DNA of 18,209 nt from Gammaproteobacteria bacterium (GCA_004356415.1 SMWN01000144.1:1-18209); one strand, 5' to 3'; positions 7,808 to 15,696 are shown, counted from the stretch's first letter. Numbers and translations: made by a program. Notes: generated from the sequence alone by a model not told the origin.

Positions 7808-8688
7808 ATGTCCTGGCTGCAGTTGACACTGGAAAGTGATTCTGAAAGTGCTGAGAAATTATCTGAACTCCTTGAACAATTTGCTGCGGTTTCCGTTAGC
7901 CTGTCAGCAGTCAGTGATGGAAAAAAATTTGGTCAGGCAACAAAAAAAATTCACTTCGCTGGCAGCAAACACGTATCGTCGCCCTACTTCACGAAGATAC
8001 TGATCTTGATACACTTCTCGTTTGCCTGCGCAATCGTGTTGGTGCAGACAGGATAGGGCGGCATGAAATATCGATACTGGAAGATCGCGATTGGGTCAGT
8101 GAATATAGACTTGGCCACGGGGTGAAAATATTTGCCGACCGTTTATGTGTTTGCCCAAGCTGGTGTGAACTACCGAGAGATGATATTGCACATATCATCC
8201 TTGATCCGGGTCTTGCTTTTGGTACAGGAACACATGAAACAACTGCTGCTTGTCTTGAATGGTTAGCCCAGAGTGATCTCAAAGGAAAATCAGTGATTGA
8301 TTACGGTTGTGGTTCTGGGATACTGGCGTTGGCTGCTGTCAAACTAGGCGCAGGAAAGGTATATGCCGTCGATATTGATCCCCAGGCATTACAAGCTTCT
8401 GAAGAAAATGCAAAGAGAAATAAAATAACAGACCAGCTTGTCATCGCACACCCTGATGATATTCAGTTGCCCGTCGTGGATGTTTTGCTTGCAAATGTGT
8501 TGTTGAATCCATTGCAGGAATTGGCTCATCATTTTGCCGATCTTGTTCAGCCTTCAGGCGATCTGGTGCTGTCCGGCCTGCTCTCGACTCAGGTTGAGGA
8601 ATGTTTGGAGGCATACCAAAGCTGGTTTAATATGGACGAACCTGTTTTTAAACAAGAGTGGTCCTTGTTACACGGAACAAGAATATAA
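7808..8688 (+). CDS. prmA: Ribosomal protein L11 methyltransferase PrmA, reading frame split by a 1-base shift
   Basis: PrmA trimethylates ribosomal protein L11 using S-adenosylmethionine. The gene begins at ATG 7808 (MSWLQLTLESDSESAEKLSE, a good PrmA N-terminus) but this frame ends at 8056 in unrelated sequence. The PrmA-like protein continues in the -1 frame from about 7950: WQQTRIVALLHEDTDLDTL, then ILEDRDWVSEYRLG, the LDPGLAFGTGTHETT motif, the SAM-binding VIDYGCGSGILALAA and DIDPQALQAS, and LANVLLNPLQELA to the stop at 8688. Both halves together give a full-length enzyme of about 293 residues. The switch must lie at or just before the A8 run at 7942-7949; adding one A restores one frame. 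This may be a recent deletion, a homopolymer sequencing error, or recoding by ribosomal or polymerase slippage. No other damage is present, which argues against an old pseudogene. Confidence 0.9.
7942..7949 (+). other. A8 tract containing an in-phase A AAA AAA slippery heptamer in prmA
   Basis: The run of eight A sits where the two prmA frames must join. In the upstream frame it reads ACA AAA AAA ATT, so A AAA AAA is in the correct phase for -1 ribosomal slippage, and a -1 slip moves directly into the frame that encodes the rest of PrmA. An earlier A7 run at 7921-7927 is a second possible site of the shift. I see no clear downstream stem-loop or upstream Shine-Dalgarno-like stimulator, so the site could equally mark a lost A. 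Confidence 0.55.
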
Positions 8689-8706
8689 TTCTATAAAATC
8701 ATCTTG

Positions 8707-9648
8707 ATGAAAAATACCGAGACACCGTCTTTGCCCCAGGGGTTATTTACCTCTTGCCCCAATTGCATGCAGCAATTCCATATTCAGGCTGCACAATTAT
8801 CGATGGCATACGGTCGGGTTGAATGTGGCGCTTGTGGTCATCAGTTCAGCGTACTTTCACGTCTGAGTGATATCCCCCTGGTCCTTGATGAATTAAATTA
8901 CGAATTTAATTATGAGCCAGCAAATGAATCAGGGCCAATACGAGAATCCGACCAAGAACCAGAATTTGAGATTCCTACATCAAGCAATGACGAGGAATCT
9001 GGCCCCGAAGCGGAACAGCAGGAAATAGAAGCCACACCCAGCGTCAAGGAAGCAGAGGCGAATGAGGAGGCGTTGCTGAGTGAATTTCCTGAACATTTTC
9101 CCGGTTCCTTATCTGAAGACTTGTTAGACGATTTACCTGATGAATTACGTGAAACACCTCCAGCAGAACGAAGCTTATTTGCCACAATCAGCTGGGGGCT
9201 TGGTACATTTTTGCTATTAATAATCATTGTTGCGCAGCTGGCTTGGTTTAATCGTGATCAATTATTGATGCACTATCCTCAGCTGGATCCTGTCGCCAGA
9301 GAAATCTGTGAACGTCTTCACTGTGAAATCCTCAGGCATAAGGATATCAGTTCGATCAGGATGCTAAACAGGGATGTGCGCAACCATCCTTTATATGAAG
9401 GCAGTTTGTTGGTGAATGCAACCATGGCAAATCAATCGGAAACAATTCAACCATTTCCTCTAATCCAGCTTGCGCTGTTTAATCCCGCTGGGGTGGTGAT
9501 TGGTTTCAGGGAGTTCAAGCCAGAACAGTATCTGGATGACAGTATTAATATTCAGGCTGGTATGATGCCGCAATCGCCAATTCATTTTGTTCTGGAGGTC
9601 AACGGGCCAACGGAGGATGCGGTCAGCTTCGAATTTCATTTTCTCTAG
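8707..9648 (+). CDS. Zinc-ribbon (MJ0042 type) and DUF3426 membrane protein
   Basis: This 313-residue protein of unknown function has three parts. The N-terminal zinc ribbon holds CPNC (C17/C20) and CGAC (C40/C43). A long acidic, Glu-rich and probably disordered stretch covers about residues 55-150. A single transmembrane helix (about 160-183, ISWGLGTFLLLIIIVAQLAWF) is followed by a C-terminal domain matching DUF3426, with NHPLYEGSLLVNATMANQ and the closing FNPAGVVIGFREFKPEQYL region. The zinc ribbon would be cytoplasmic and DUF3426 periplasmic by the positive-inside pattern, which is inference. The gene commonly lies between prmA and dusB in gammaproteobacteria, as here. I use ATG 8707; a TTG directly before it at 8704 is also in frame. 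The ribosome binding site is weak. Confidence 0.9.
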   Translation: MKNTETPSLPQGLFTSCPNCMQQFHIQAAQLSMAYGRVECGACGHQFSVLSRLSDIPLVLDELNYEFNYEPANESGPIRESDQEPEFEIPTSSNDEESGPEAEQQEIEATPSVKEAEANEEALLSEFPEHFPGSLSEDLLDDLPDELRETPPAERSLFATISWGLGTFLLLIIIVAQLAWFNRDQLLMHYPQLDPVAREICERLHCEILRHKDISSIRMLNRDVRNHPLYEGSLLVNATMANQSETIQPFPLIQLALFNPAGVVIGFREFKPEQYLDDSINIQAGMMPQSPIHFVLEVNGPTEDAVSFEFHFL

Positions 9649-9874
9649 TCGAGAGCTTTACACGGGCCATTCCTGGTTCGACAAAGCAGCAAAACATAAA
9701 TATTAGATTTTTGTGTTTCTTTCAAAATCAAGAACCTGAAGTTTCTGATTTTGACCTGGCATCTCTGTCAGGTGAGACTTTTGTTTTGTGCAAAAATCTC
9801 CATCAGTCAGTCAGTCGTGTTATCATTCGACTACCACTCTGGTAACCGCCGAAAAAATAAGAAGCGGTCAGGAA
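9649..9874 (+). other. Leader region of dusB-fis with tandem inverted repeats
   Basis: This 226-base gap is the longest in the window and precedes the dusB-fis operon. It holds a hairpin at 9723-9753 (CAAAATC pairing with GATTTTG, one bulged A, then AGAA with TTCT around an eight-base loop), directly followed by a second with ACCTG at 9754-9758 and CAGGT at 9769-9773. A TCAG tetranucleotide is repeated about 3.5 times at 9803-9816. No clear sigma-70 promoter is apparent; TAAATATTA near 9700 is the best -10-like stretch. Growth-rate control of fis would be expected to act in such a region, but nothing in the sequence proves it. Confidence 0.4.
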
Positions 9875-10861
9875 ATGAGAATAGGCCCATATACACTCGA
9901 TAATAATTTACTGCTTGCACCTATGGCAGGGGTAACAGACAAACCATTTCGCCAACTCTGTAAACAACATGGCGCGGGTCTTGCCGTGTCTGAAATGGTG
10001 GCATCCAATCCGGCACTTCGGCACAGTAAAAAATCACAATTAAGACTAAATCATTATGAAGAAGAGTCCGCACGCGCAGTGCAGATTGTCGGTGCTGATC
10101 CTCAACTGATGGCAGAGGCGGCTCGGTATAATGCTGATCTCGGTGCACAAATCATTGATATTAATATGGGATGTCCGGCCAAGAAAGTATGTAATGTCTT
10201 TGCTGGCTCGGCATTGATGCAGGAAGAGACATTAGTCACAAGCATACTCGAAAGTGTCGTTGCTGCGGTTGATATTCCAGTTACACTGAAGATGCGGACG
10301 GGCTGGAACAAGCAAAACAAAAACGCAGTCAATATTGCGCGGATAGCTGAGAATTCAGGTATTCAGATGTTGACAGTCCATGGCAGGACACGTGCCTGTG
10401 GTTTCAGAGGTGAAGCCGAATATCAGACCATCAGGGAAGTAAAAGAACATGTTTCAATTCCTGTCGTTGCCAACGGCGATATCACAACACCTGAAAAGGC
10501 CGCAGAAGTTTTGCATGCAACGGGGACAGACGGCATTATGTTGGGACGCGCTGCCCTGGGAAATCCGTGGATATTCAATGAAATTAATCATTTTTTAAAA
10601 ACAGGGGTTCACTTGGCGCGACCATCAATTGAAGAGATTCAGCAGCTTATTCAACAGCATTTAACTGGCCTTTATGAATTGTATGGGGAATACACTGGCG
10701 TACGTGTCGCGCGGAAACATGTTGGTTGGTATAGCAAGCATCTGGAAAGTGGTGAAGTGCTACGAAGCAGGGCCAATAAAACGGATACTGTTGTGAGCCA
10801 GTTGCTTGTGGTGGAAGACTATTTTAATGCAATAAATGACGAGGAAGTATTGGCGGCATGA
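9875..10861 (+). CDS. dusB: tRNA-dihydrouridine synthase B
   Basis: DusB is an FMN-dependent enzyme that reduces uridine 17 in the tRNA D-loop to dihydrouridine. The product is 328 residues from the ATG at 9875, beginning MRIGPYTLDNNLLLAPMAGVTDKPFRQLC, which is the family N-terminus; an in-frame GTG at 9788 would add 29 residues with no family support. The catalytic C100 is in INMGCPAKKV, with FMN-binding APMAGVTD, TLKMRTGW and ANGDITTPEKA. HGRTRACGFRGEAEY and ARKHVGWYSKHL are DusB-type tRNA-contact segments. AGGA immediately upstream is unusually close to the start. The stop overlaps the fis start, an arrangement conserved in E. coli, where dusB is the first gene of the fis operon. Confidence 0.97.
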   Translation: MRIGPYTLDNNLLLAPMAGVTDKPFRQLCKQHGAGLAVSEMVASNPALRHSKKSQLRLNHYEEESARAVQIVGADPQLMAEAARYNADLGAQIIDINMGCPAKKVCNVFAGSALMQEETLVTSILESVVAAVDIPVTLKMRTGWNKQNKNAVNIARIAENSGIQMLTVHGRTRACGFRGEAEYQTIREVKEHVSIPVVANGDITTPEKAAEVLHATGTDGIMLGRAALGNPWIFNEINHFLKTGVHLARPSIEEIQQLIQQHLTGLYELYGEYTGVRVARKHVGWYSKHLESGEVLRSRANKTDTVVSQLLVVEDYFNAINDEEVLAA

Positions 10862-11142
10862 TGGCTAAATTATGGATCAAGAAGGTACCACAAAAAAAGC
10901 GAAAAGAAAGGCGTAAAAAATCTATTCATCATTGTGTCAAAAGTGCTTTAAATTTATATTTTGAAGATATGGATGGTCACGATCCAAGTGATCTTTATGA
11001 GCTTATTATATCGCAGACAGAGGAACCCATGCTTGAGATCGTTTTGAAACAGACGCAAGGCAATATCACAAGGTCAGCAGAAATATTAGGCATCAACAGG
11101 GCCACACTACGTAAAAAATTAAAGAAGTACGCGTTGGAATAA
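10858..11142 (+). CDS. fis: DNA-binding protein Fis
   Basis: Fis is a dimeric nucleoid protein that bends DNA and regulates rRNA, tRNA and metabolic genes. The C-terminal part (residues 22-94) is typical: KSALNLYFEDMDGHDPSDLYELI forms the dimer core and GNITRSAEILGINRATLRKKLKKY is the helix-turn-helix at about 69-91. The first 21 residues are unusual. Where enteric Fis has a flexible, mostly uncharged beta-hairpin arm, this protein has a short, very basic segment (KKVPQKKRKERRKK, 8-21). The ATG at 10858 overlaps the dusB stop by four bases (ATGA), so translation is coupled; a second ATG follows directly at 10861. At 94 residues it is close to the 98 of E. coli Fis. Confidence 0.95.
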   Translation: MMAKLWIKKVPQKKRKERRKKSIHHCVKSALNLYFEDMDGHDPSDLYELIISQTEEPMLEIVLKQTQGNITRSAEILGINRATLRKKLKKYALE

Positions 11143-11195
11143 AACACTTATTATCTTTTTCCCACCACTGATATACATTCAGGGTCAGTCACATT

Positions 11196-12758
11196 ATGAA
11201 TAAGATCAAACGTGCACTTATCAGTGTTTCAGACAAGACCGGGATCGTTGAGTTTGCCAGTCAATTGGCAAGCCGTAACATCATCATTCTGTCAACGGGA
11301 GGAACCGCCAGGCTGCTCGCTGATGGTGGTATTAACGTTATCCAGGTCTCTGATTACACAGGATTCCCTGAAATTATGGATGGCAGGGTGAAAACATTGC
11401 ACCCTAGAATTCATGGTGGTTTGTTAGGTCGGCGCGGTATAGATGATGCAGTCATGGCTGAAAATAATATTGAGCCGATTGATCTGTTAGTTGTGAATCT
11501 CTACCCCTTTGAAGCAACGGTAAATCAGCCCGATTGCACATTAGCTGATGCCATTGAAAATATTGATATAGGCGGGCCGACAATGTTGCGTTCGGCAGCA
11601 AAGAATTATGCCCACGTGGGCGTTATTGTTGACGCAATTGATTATGAAAATGTCATCGATGAAATTGATAATTATGATGGATCATTGACTGATGAAACAC
11701 GATTTTACCTGGCACAAAAAGTGTTTGCGCATACCGCGAATTATGATGCCCATATCTCTAATTATCTGGGGGCTGTATCAATAGATGGCGAGGATCTGGA
11801 TTACCCACTGACTTTTACATCTCAATTCAAGAAACTTCAGGAGTTGAGGTATGGCGAGAACCCACATCAAACAGCCGCCTTCTATACTCAACAGAACCCA
11901 CCCTCGGGAACAATCGCTGCATCAAAACAACGGCAAGGTAAGGCCCTCTCCTATAATAATATTGCAGATACTGATGCCGCACTTGAGTGCGTGTTGTCTT
12001 ATCGGGAGGCCGCTTGTGTTATCGTCAAGCATGCAAATCCATGCGGTGTGGCGATCGGCGAAAATGTCCTGCAGGCGTATGAAAGAGCATATCAAACGGA
12101 TCCCACCTCTGCCTTTGGCGGAATCATTGCGTTTAATTTACTGCTTGATGAACAAACGGCCAAAGCAATCATTGAGCGACAATTTATCGAAGTGATTATT
12201 GCACCTTCCGTTAGTAAAGAGGCGCTGGATGTCCTTTCTGAGAAAGAAAATATTCGAGTCCTTGAGGCGGGCGTAAGAGAGGTTGCAATACAACAGTTAA
12301 CCATGAAACGTGTGAGTGGTGGCTTGTTAATACAGGATAATGATCGAGGGTTTATTGAAAGGGATGATCTTACCATTGTCACCAAACGTCCACCCACTGA
12401 AAAGGAATTAGAGGATTTGCTATTTACCTGGAAGGTGGTGAAATATGTGAAATCCAATGCCATTGTGTATGCAAGAGATAAACAAACGATAGGTATAGGT
12501 GCCGGACAAATGAGCCGGATTTATAGTGCGCGTATTGCAGCGATTAAAGCCGAGGACGAAGGCCTAGAAGTCAGTGGATCAGTGATGGCCTCGGACGCCT
12601 TCTTCCCATTTCGTGATGGCATTGATTCAGCAGCAAAAGTAGGCGTCACAGCCATCATACAACCCGGTGGTTCTATGCGTGATGATGAAGTGATTGCTGC
12701 AGCGAATGAGGCGGATATTGCCATGGTTTTTACATCTATGCGCCACTTTCTCCATTGA
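11196..12758 (+). CDS. purH: Bifunctional AICAR transformylase / IMP cyclohydrolase
   Basis: PurH carries out the last two steps of de novo IMP synthesis in the cytosol. The 520-residue product has the N-terminal cyclohydrolase domain (ALISVSDKTGIVEFA, LSTGGTARLL, MDGRVKTLHPRIHGG, NIDIGGPTMLRSAAKN) and the C-terminal transformylase domain (LRYGENPHQTAAFY, VKHANPCGVA with catalytic K278 and H279, SAFGGIIAFN, SDAFFPFRDGID). It ends in MRHFLH, as expected for the family (usually RHFRH). It starts 53 bases after fis and is followed by purD, the usual gammaproteobacterial pairing. AGGG about 11 bases upstream of the ATG is a distant but plausible ribosome binding site. Confidence 0.98.
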   Translation: MNKIKRALISVSDKTGIVEFASQLASRNIIILSTGGTARLLADGGINVIQVSDYTGFPEIMDGRVKTLHPRIHGGLLGRRGIDDAVMAENNIEPIDLLVVNLYPFEATVNQPDCTLADAIENIDIGGPTMLRSAAKNYAHVGVIVDAIDYENVIDEIDNYDGSLTDETRFYLAQKVFAHTANYDAHISNYLGAVSIDGEDLDYPLTFTSQFKKLQELRYGENPHQTAAFYTQQNPPSGTIAASKQRQGKALSYNNIADTDAALECVLSYREAACVIVKHANPCGVAIGENVLQAYERAYQTDPTSAFGGIIAFNLLLDEQTAKAIIERQFIEVIIAPSVSKEALDVLSEKENIRVLEAGVREVAIQQLTMKRVSGGLLIQDNDRGFIERDDLTIVTKRPPTEKELEDLLFTWKVVKYVKSNAIVYARDKQTIGIGAGQMSRIYSARIAAIKAEDEGLEVSGSVMASDAFFPFRDGIDSAAKVGVTAIIQPGGSMRDDEVIAAANEADIAMVFTSMRHFLH

Positions 12759-12977
12759 CGGGCATATTTTTGTTACTTCTTCGTTGCAATCGTCACTGCG
12801 CCACTCATTTATTAATTATAAACTCATTACTCGTTACCAATTGCGCCTCGAATTAACAAAAAATCTACTCCGTCAAAACGTTTTTGATTTAATTTTTCCG
12901 TTTATATCGAGAGTGTGTGAAATATGCTCCCTCAAAAAATCTTTATTAAGCCGTTGTGAATAGTTGAGAATAGATAG
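12759..12977. other. AT-rich intergenic region between purH and purD
   Basis: This 219-base stretch has no convincing gene. The open frame that crosses it starts inside purH in another frame and encodes a composition unlike any protein I know. A near-palindrome, TCAAAACGTTTTTGA at 12873-12887, shares the AAACGTTT core of PurR operators but lacks the flanking CGCA and TGCG. The last 100 bases are T-rich and could hold a purD promoter, though I cannot place both boxes with confidence. No terminator is visible after purH. Confidence 0.35.
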
Positions 12978-14261
12978 ATGAAAGTATTGATTGTTGGTGG
13001 TGGTGGTCGTGAGCATGCCCTGGCATGGAAAGCAGCACAATCAGAGCAAGTTGAACTGGTTTATGTTGCGCCGGGGAATGCAGGGACTTCGAGAGAAGAC
13101 AAGTTATCTAATATCAGTATCGGTGCTGAAGATATACAAGGCCTGAAAGACTTTGCAGAAAGCGAAAAAATAGATCTCACGATCATTGGCCCCGAAAATC
13201 CTTTGGTCGATGGTATCGTGGATGAATTCAAACAAGCAGGATTGTCCTGCTTTGGCCCATCAAAAGCTGCCGCAATTCTTGAAGGTTCGAAATCCTTTAG
13301 TAAAGATTTTTTGCAACGTCATAATGTCCCGACTGCAGAATATCAGGTATTCACCGATGTCGATGCCGCCAAAGTCTATGCGAAAGAAAAGGGTTCGCCA
13401 ATCGTTATCAAGGCAGATGGATTGGCCGCAGGAAAAGGGGTCGTGATTGCTCTATCAGAGGATGAAGCAATCGTGGCTATTGAAGATATGCTGGCCGGAG
13501 ACAAGTTTGGTGAGGCTGGTCATCGTCTCGTGATTGAAGAATTCCTGCAAGGTGAAGAAGCCAGTTTCATTGTGATGTCTGATGGTGAAAATATTTTGCC
13601 GTTAGCGAGCTCACAGGATCACAAGGCAAGAGACGAGGGCGATCAAGGACCCAACACAGGAGGCATGGGTGCATATTCTCCAGCACTGATTGTAACGCAT
13701 AAAATGCATGATCGCATCATGCGTGAAGTGATTGAGCCGACGATTAGAGGTATGGCCGATGAAGGACGCCAATATGTCGGATTTCTTTACGCGGGAGTGA
13801 TGATAACAGCAGATGACACACTCAAAGTCCTGGAATTTAATTGCCGTTTTGGTGATCCGGAAACGCAACCCATTCTGATGCGCTTGAAAAGTGATTTAGT
13901 TGATTTATGTAAAGCAGCATTAGATGGGAAACTAAATAAAGTGAGTGCTGAATGGGATGAACGTGCTGCGCTGGGCGTCGTACTGGCCTCGGGTGGCTAT
14001 CCGGCAAGCGCGAGAAAAGGCGATATTATTACAGGCTTGAATAATGATTTTCCAGCAGGGACTAAGATATTTCATGCTGGGACGTCACAACAAGACAATG
14101 ATGTATTGACTGCGGGCGGACGTGTTTTGTGTGTTACGTCGCTAGGTAAAACCGTGTCACAAGCACAGCAATCAGCTTACGAGGCAGTGGCGAAGATTAG
14201 CTGGAATGGTATGTTCTATCGAAAGGATATCGGTTATCGTGCTATAGACAGGGAGTCATGA
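12978..14261 (+). CDS. purD: Phosphoribosylamine-glycine ligase (GAR synthetase)
   Basis: PurD joins glycine to phosphoribosylamine with ATP, the second step of de novo purine synthesis. The 427-residue protein matches the family length and plan: an N-terminal domain starting MKVLIVGGGGREHALAWKAAQS, then the ATP-grasp fold with VIKADGLAAGKGVV (K145), FLQGEEASFIVMSDG, the signature QDHKARDEGDQGPNTGGMGAYSP, and LEFNCRFGDPETQ binding metal, then the C-terminal domain with LGVVLASGGYP. It lies downstream of purH with a 219-base gap, so it may be co-transcribed or have its own promoter. It converges on hisH with only 31 bases between stop codons. Confidence 0.98.
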   Translation: MKVLIVGGGGREHALAWKAAQSEQVELVYVAPGNAGTSREDKLSNISIGAEDIQGLKDFAESEKIDLTIIGPENPLVDGIVDEFKQAGLSCFGPSKAAAILEGSKSFSKDFLQRHNVPTAEYQVFTDVDAAKVYAKEKGSPIVIKADGLAAGKGVVIALSEDEAIVAIEDMLAGDKFGEAGHRLVIEEFLQGEEASFIVMSDGENILPLASSQDHKARDEGDQGPNTGGMGAYSPALIVTHKMHDRIMREVIEPTIRGMADEGRQYVGFLYAGVMITADDTLKVLEFNCRFGDPETQPILMRLKSDLVDLCKAALDGKLNKVSAEWDERAALGVVLASGGYPASARKGDIITGLNNDFPAGTKIFHAGTSQQDNDVLTAGGRVLCVTSLGKTVSQAQQSAYEAVAKISWNGMFYRKDIGYRAIDRES

Positions 14262-14292
14262 TCATAATTTGTAATTATTTATTATTGCTGTC

Positions 14293-14943
14293 CTAGCTAT
14301 CTTGTCCACTCCAGGATAGAAAATTTTTTAGTAAAGTTAAGCCCGCATGCTGACTTTTTTCCGGATGAAATTGTGTAGCAAATATATTTTCTCTGGCAAC
14401 CGCTGAAGTAAACTCAGTTGCGTAGTTTGTTTTTGCCGCAATATCCTCGTCATTTTCTGGTTGTACATAGTAGCTATGGACAAAATAGAAACGAGCCCCA
14501 TCTTTAATATCCTTCCACAAAGGGTGTGGTGTTTGTTGGTTTACTCGGTTCCAGCCCATGTGTGGGATTTTACAAATGTCGCCATGTTCATCTTTGATAT
14601 TATCCGGGAAGCGAACGACCTTACCCGGGATGATGCCCAGTCCTTTAACGCCGCCATCCTCATCGCTTGCCTGCATCAATGACTGTAAGCCCAGGCAAAT
14701 TCCCAGGAAAGGCTTAGTGTTGATGCATTCCTTAACGATATCATCCAGCCCAGTTTCTTTTAGACTTTGCATGCATTGACCCACAGCACCTTGTCCCGGG
14801 AAAACAATTCGATCGGCCGCGAGTATCTCCTGACGTTGATCAGTGACGAGGATGTCATGCTGATTATCTGCAACAAACTCAAGGGCTTTGGCGACGGAGC
14901 GCAGATTACTGGTACCGTAATCAAGGACAGCGATTTTACTCAT
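14293..14943 (-). CDS. hisH: Imidazole glycerol phosphate synthase, glutamine amidotransferase subunit
   Basis: HisH hydrolyses glutamine and passes ammonia to HisF, which makes imidazole glycerol phosphate and AICAR, the latter a substrate of PurH encoded nearby. The 216-residue protein is a class I amidotransferase with its catalytic triad: C83 in FLGICLGLQ, and H193 and E195 in QFHPEKS. The oxyanion segment FPGQGAVGQC and the N-terminal IAVLDYGTSNLRSVAKAL are typical. It starts 15 bases after the hisB stop and so shares an operon with it. The usual next genes hisA and hisF are not here; purD follows on the opposite strand. Confidence 0.97.
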   Translation of the reverse strand: MSKIAVLDYGTSNLRSVAKALEFVADNQHDILVTDQRQEILAADRIVFPGQGAVGQCMQSLKETGLDDIVKECINTKPFLGICLGLQSLMQASDEDGGVKGLGIIPGKVVRFPDNIKDEHGDICKIPHMGWNRVNQQTPHPLWKDIKDGARFYFVHSYYVQPENDEDIAAKTNYATEFTSAVARENIFATQFHPEKSQHAGLTLLKNFLSWSGQDS

Positions 14944-14958
14944 GGCATGGACTTCGGT

Positions 14959-15552
14959 TTATAAAGCACCCTTGGTAGAAGGCAGTATGCCCTCCATTCT
15001 TGGATCAGGTTCTACGGCCATGCGTAATGCGCGACCAAAGGCCTTGAATATGGTTTCGGCAATGTGGTGTGCATTTCGTCCCTTGAGGTTATCAATATGC
15101 AAAGTCACCATGCCGTGATTGACAAAGCCCTGGAAGAATTCGAAAAGTAAGTCGAGATCAAAATCCCCCACGCGCGCGCGCGGATATTCAGCAAAATATT
15201 CCAGTCCTGGTCTCCCAGAACAATCCACAACAACACGTGACAAGGCTTCATCTAATGGCACATAGGCATAACCATATCTGCGGATACCCTTTTTATCGGC
15301 CAATGCTTTTGTAAAGGCTTGACCCAAAGTAATACCCACATCTTCTACGGTGTGATGCGCATCAATTTTCAGATCGCCTTTTGCCTTGATGTTTAAATCA
15401 AACATGCCATGTCGAGCGACCTGATTCAGCATGTGCTCAAGAAAAGGCACGCCTAAGTCAAGATTAGCCTTACCTGTTCCGTCGAGATCAATGCTGACTT
15501 CAATTTGAGTCTCATTGGTTTCCCGGTTAATTGTTGCGCTTCTATTACCCAT
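14959..15552 (-). CDS. hisB: Imidazoleglycerol-phosphate dehydratase
   Basis: HisB removes water from imidazole glycerol phosphate to give imidazole acetol phosphate in histidine synthesis. From the ATG at 15552 the product has 197 residues, exactly the usual size of the single-function dehydratase, beginning MGNRSATINRETNETQIEVSIDLDG. The manganese-binding histidine motifs are present: PFLEHMLNQVARHG, IDAHHTVEDVGI and GRNAHHIAETIFKAFG. There is no fused histidinol-phosphatase domain, unlike the enteric HisB. The open frame reaches back to 15660, but that extension is hydrophobic and unlike any HisB. The ribosome binding site is weak (AAGAG). The gene is divergent from hemF. Confidence 0.96.
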   Translation of the reverse strand: MGNRSATINRETNETQIEVSIDLDGTGKANLDLGVPFLEHMLNQVARHGMFDLNIKAKGDLKIDAHHTVEDVGITLGQAFTKALADKKGIRRYGYAYVPLDEALSRVVVDCSGRPGLEYFAEYPRARVGDFDLDLLFEFFQGFVNHGMVTLHIDNLKGRNAHHIAETIFKAFGRALRMAVEPDPRMEGILPSTKGAL

Positions 15553-15568
15553 TACTCTTATAATGCCC

Positions 15569-15600
15569 GTTATCCTGAAAAACAGAGGTAATAGGATAAC
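15569..15600. repeat. Inverted repeat in the hisB-hemF divergent region
   Basis: GTTATCCT at 15569-15576 and AGGATAAC at 15593-15600 form a perfect 8-base inverted repeat with a 16-base centre. An overlapping repeat, AGAGGT at 15584-15589 with ACCTCT at 15599-15604, cannot form at the same time, so in the hisB transcript two alternative hairpins compete. It lies just 17 bases upstream of the hisB start. It may be an operator or a leader structure; no run of histidine codons that would mark a classical his attenuator is present. Confidence 0.5.
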
Positions 15601-15696
15601 CTCTTGGCCCAATACTTGCCATCCTATGCCAAAATAAATAGACCTGAATAGATAGATCAATGATTAAATTAGCCATGGAAAATCTGGATAGCTTGA

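Noticed and set aside
7861..8056. The 82-codon frame at 7808-8056 as a separate small gene
   Set aside because: Its first part is plainly the PrmA N-terminus and its last third is out-of-frame PrmA sequence, so it is one half of a frameshifted gene.
9788..9874. N-terminal extension of DusB from an upstream GTG
   Set aside because: The extra 29 residues have no counterpart in the family, and MRIGPYTL at 9875 is the canonical DusB start.
12873..12887. PurR-like operator upstream of purD
   Set aside because: Only the AAACGTTT core matches; the flanking CGCA/TGCG bases that define PurR sites are missing and the palindrome is off by one base.
12694..12963. 89-codon open frame across the purH-purD gap
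   Set aside because: It starts inside purH in another frame, lacks a ribosome binding site and resembles no known protein; composition is that of AT-rich non-coding DNA.
14262..14292. Bidirectional terminator between purD and hisH
   Set aside because: Only a weak AT stem (ATAAT/ATTAT) is present, with no GC-rich stem or proper U run.
15553..15660. N-terminal extension of HisB by 36 residues
   Set aside because: The extension is hydrophobic and unlike the family; from 15552 the protein has the exact usual length and N-terminus.
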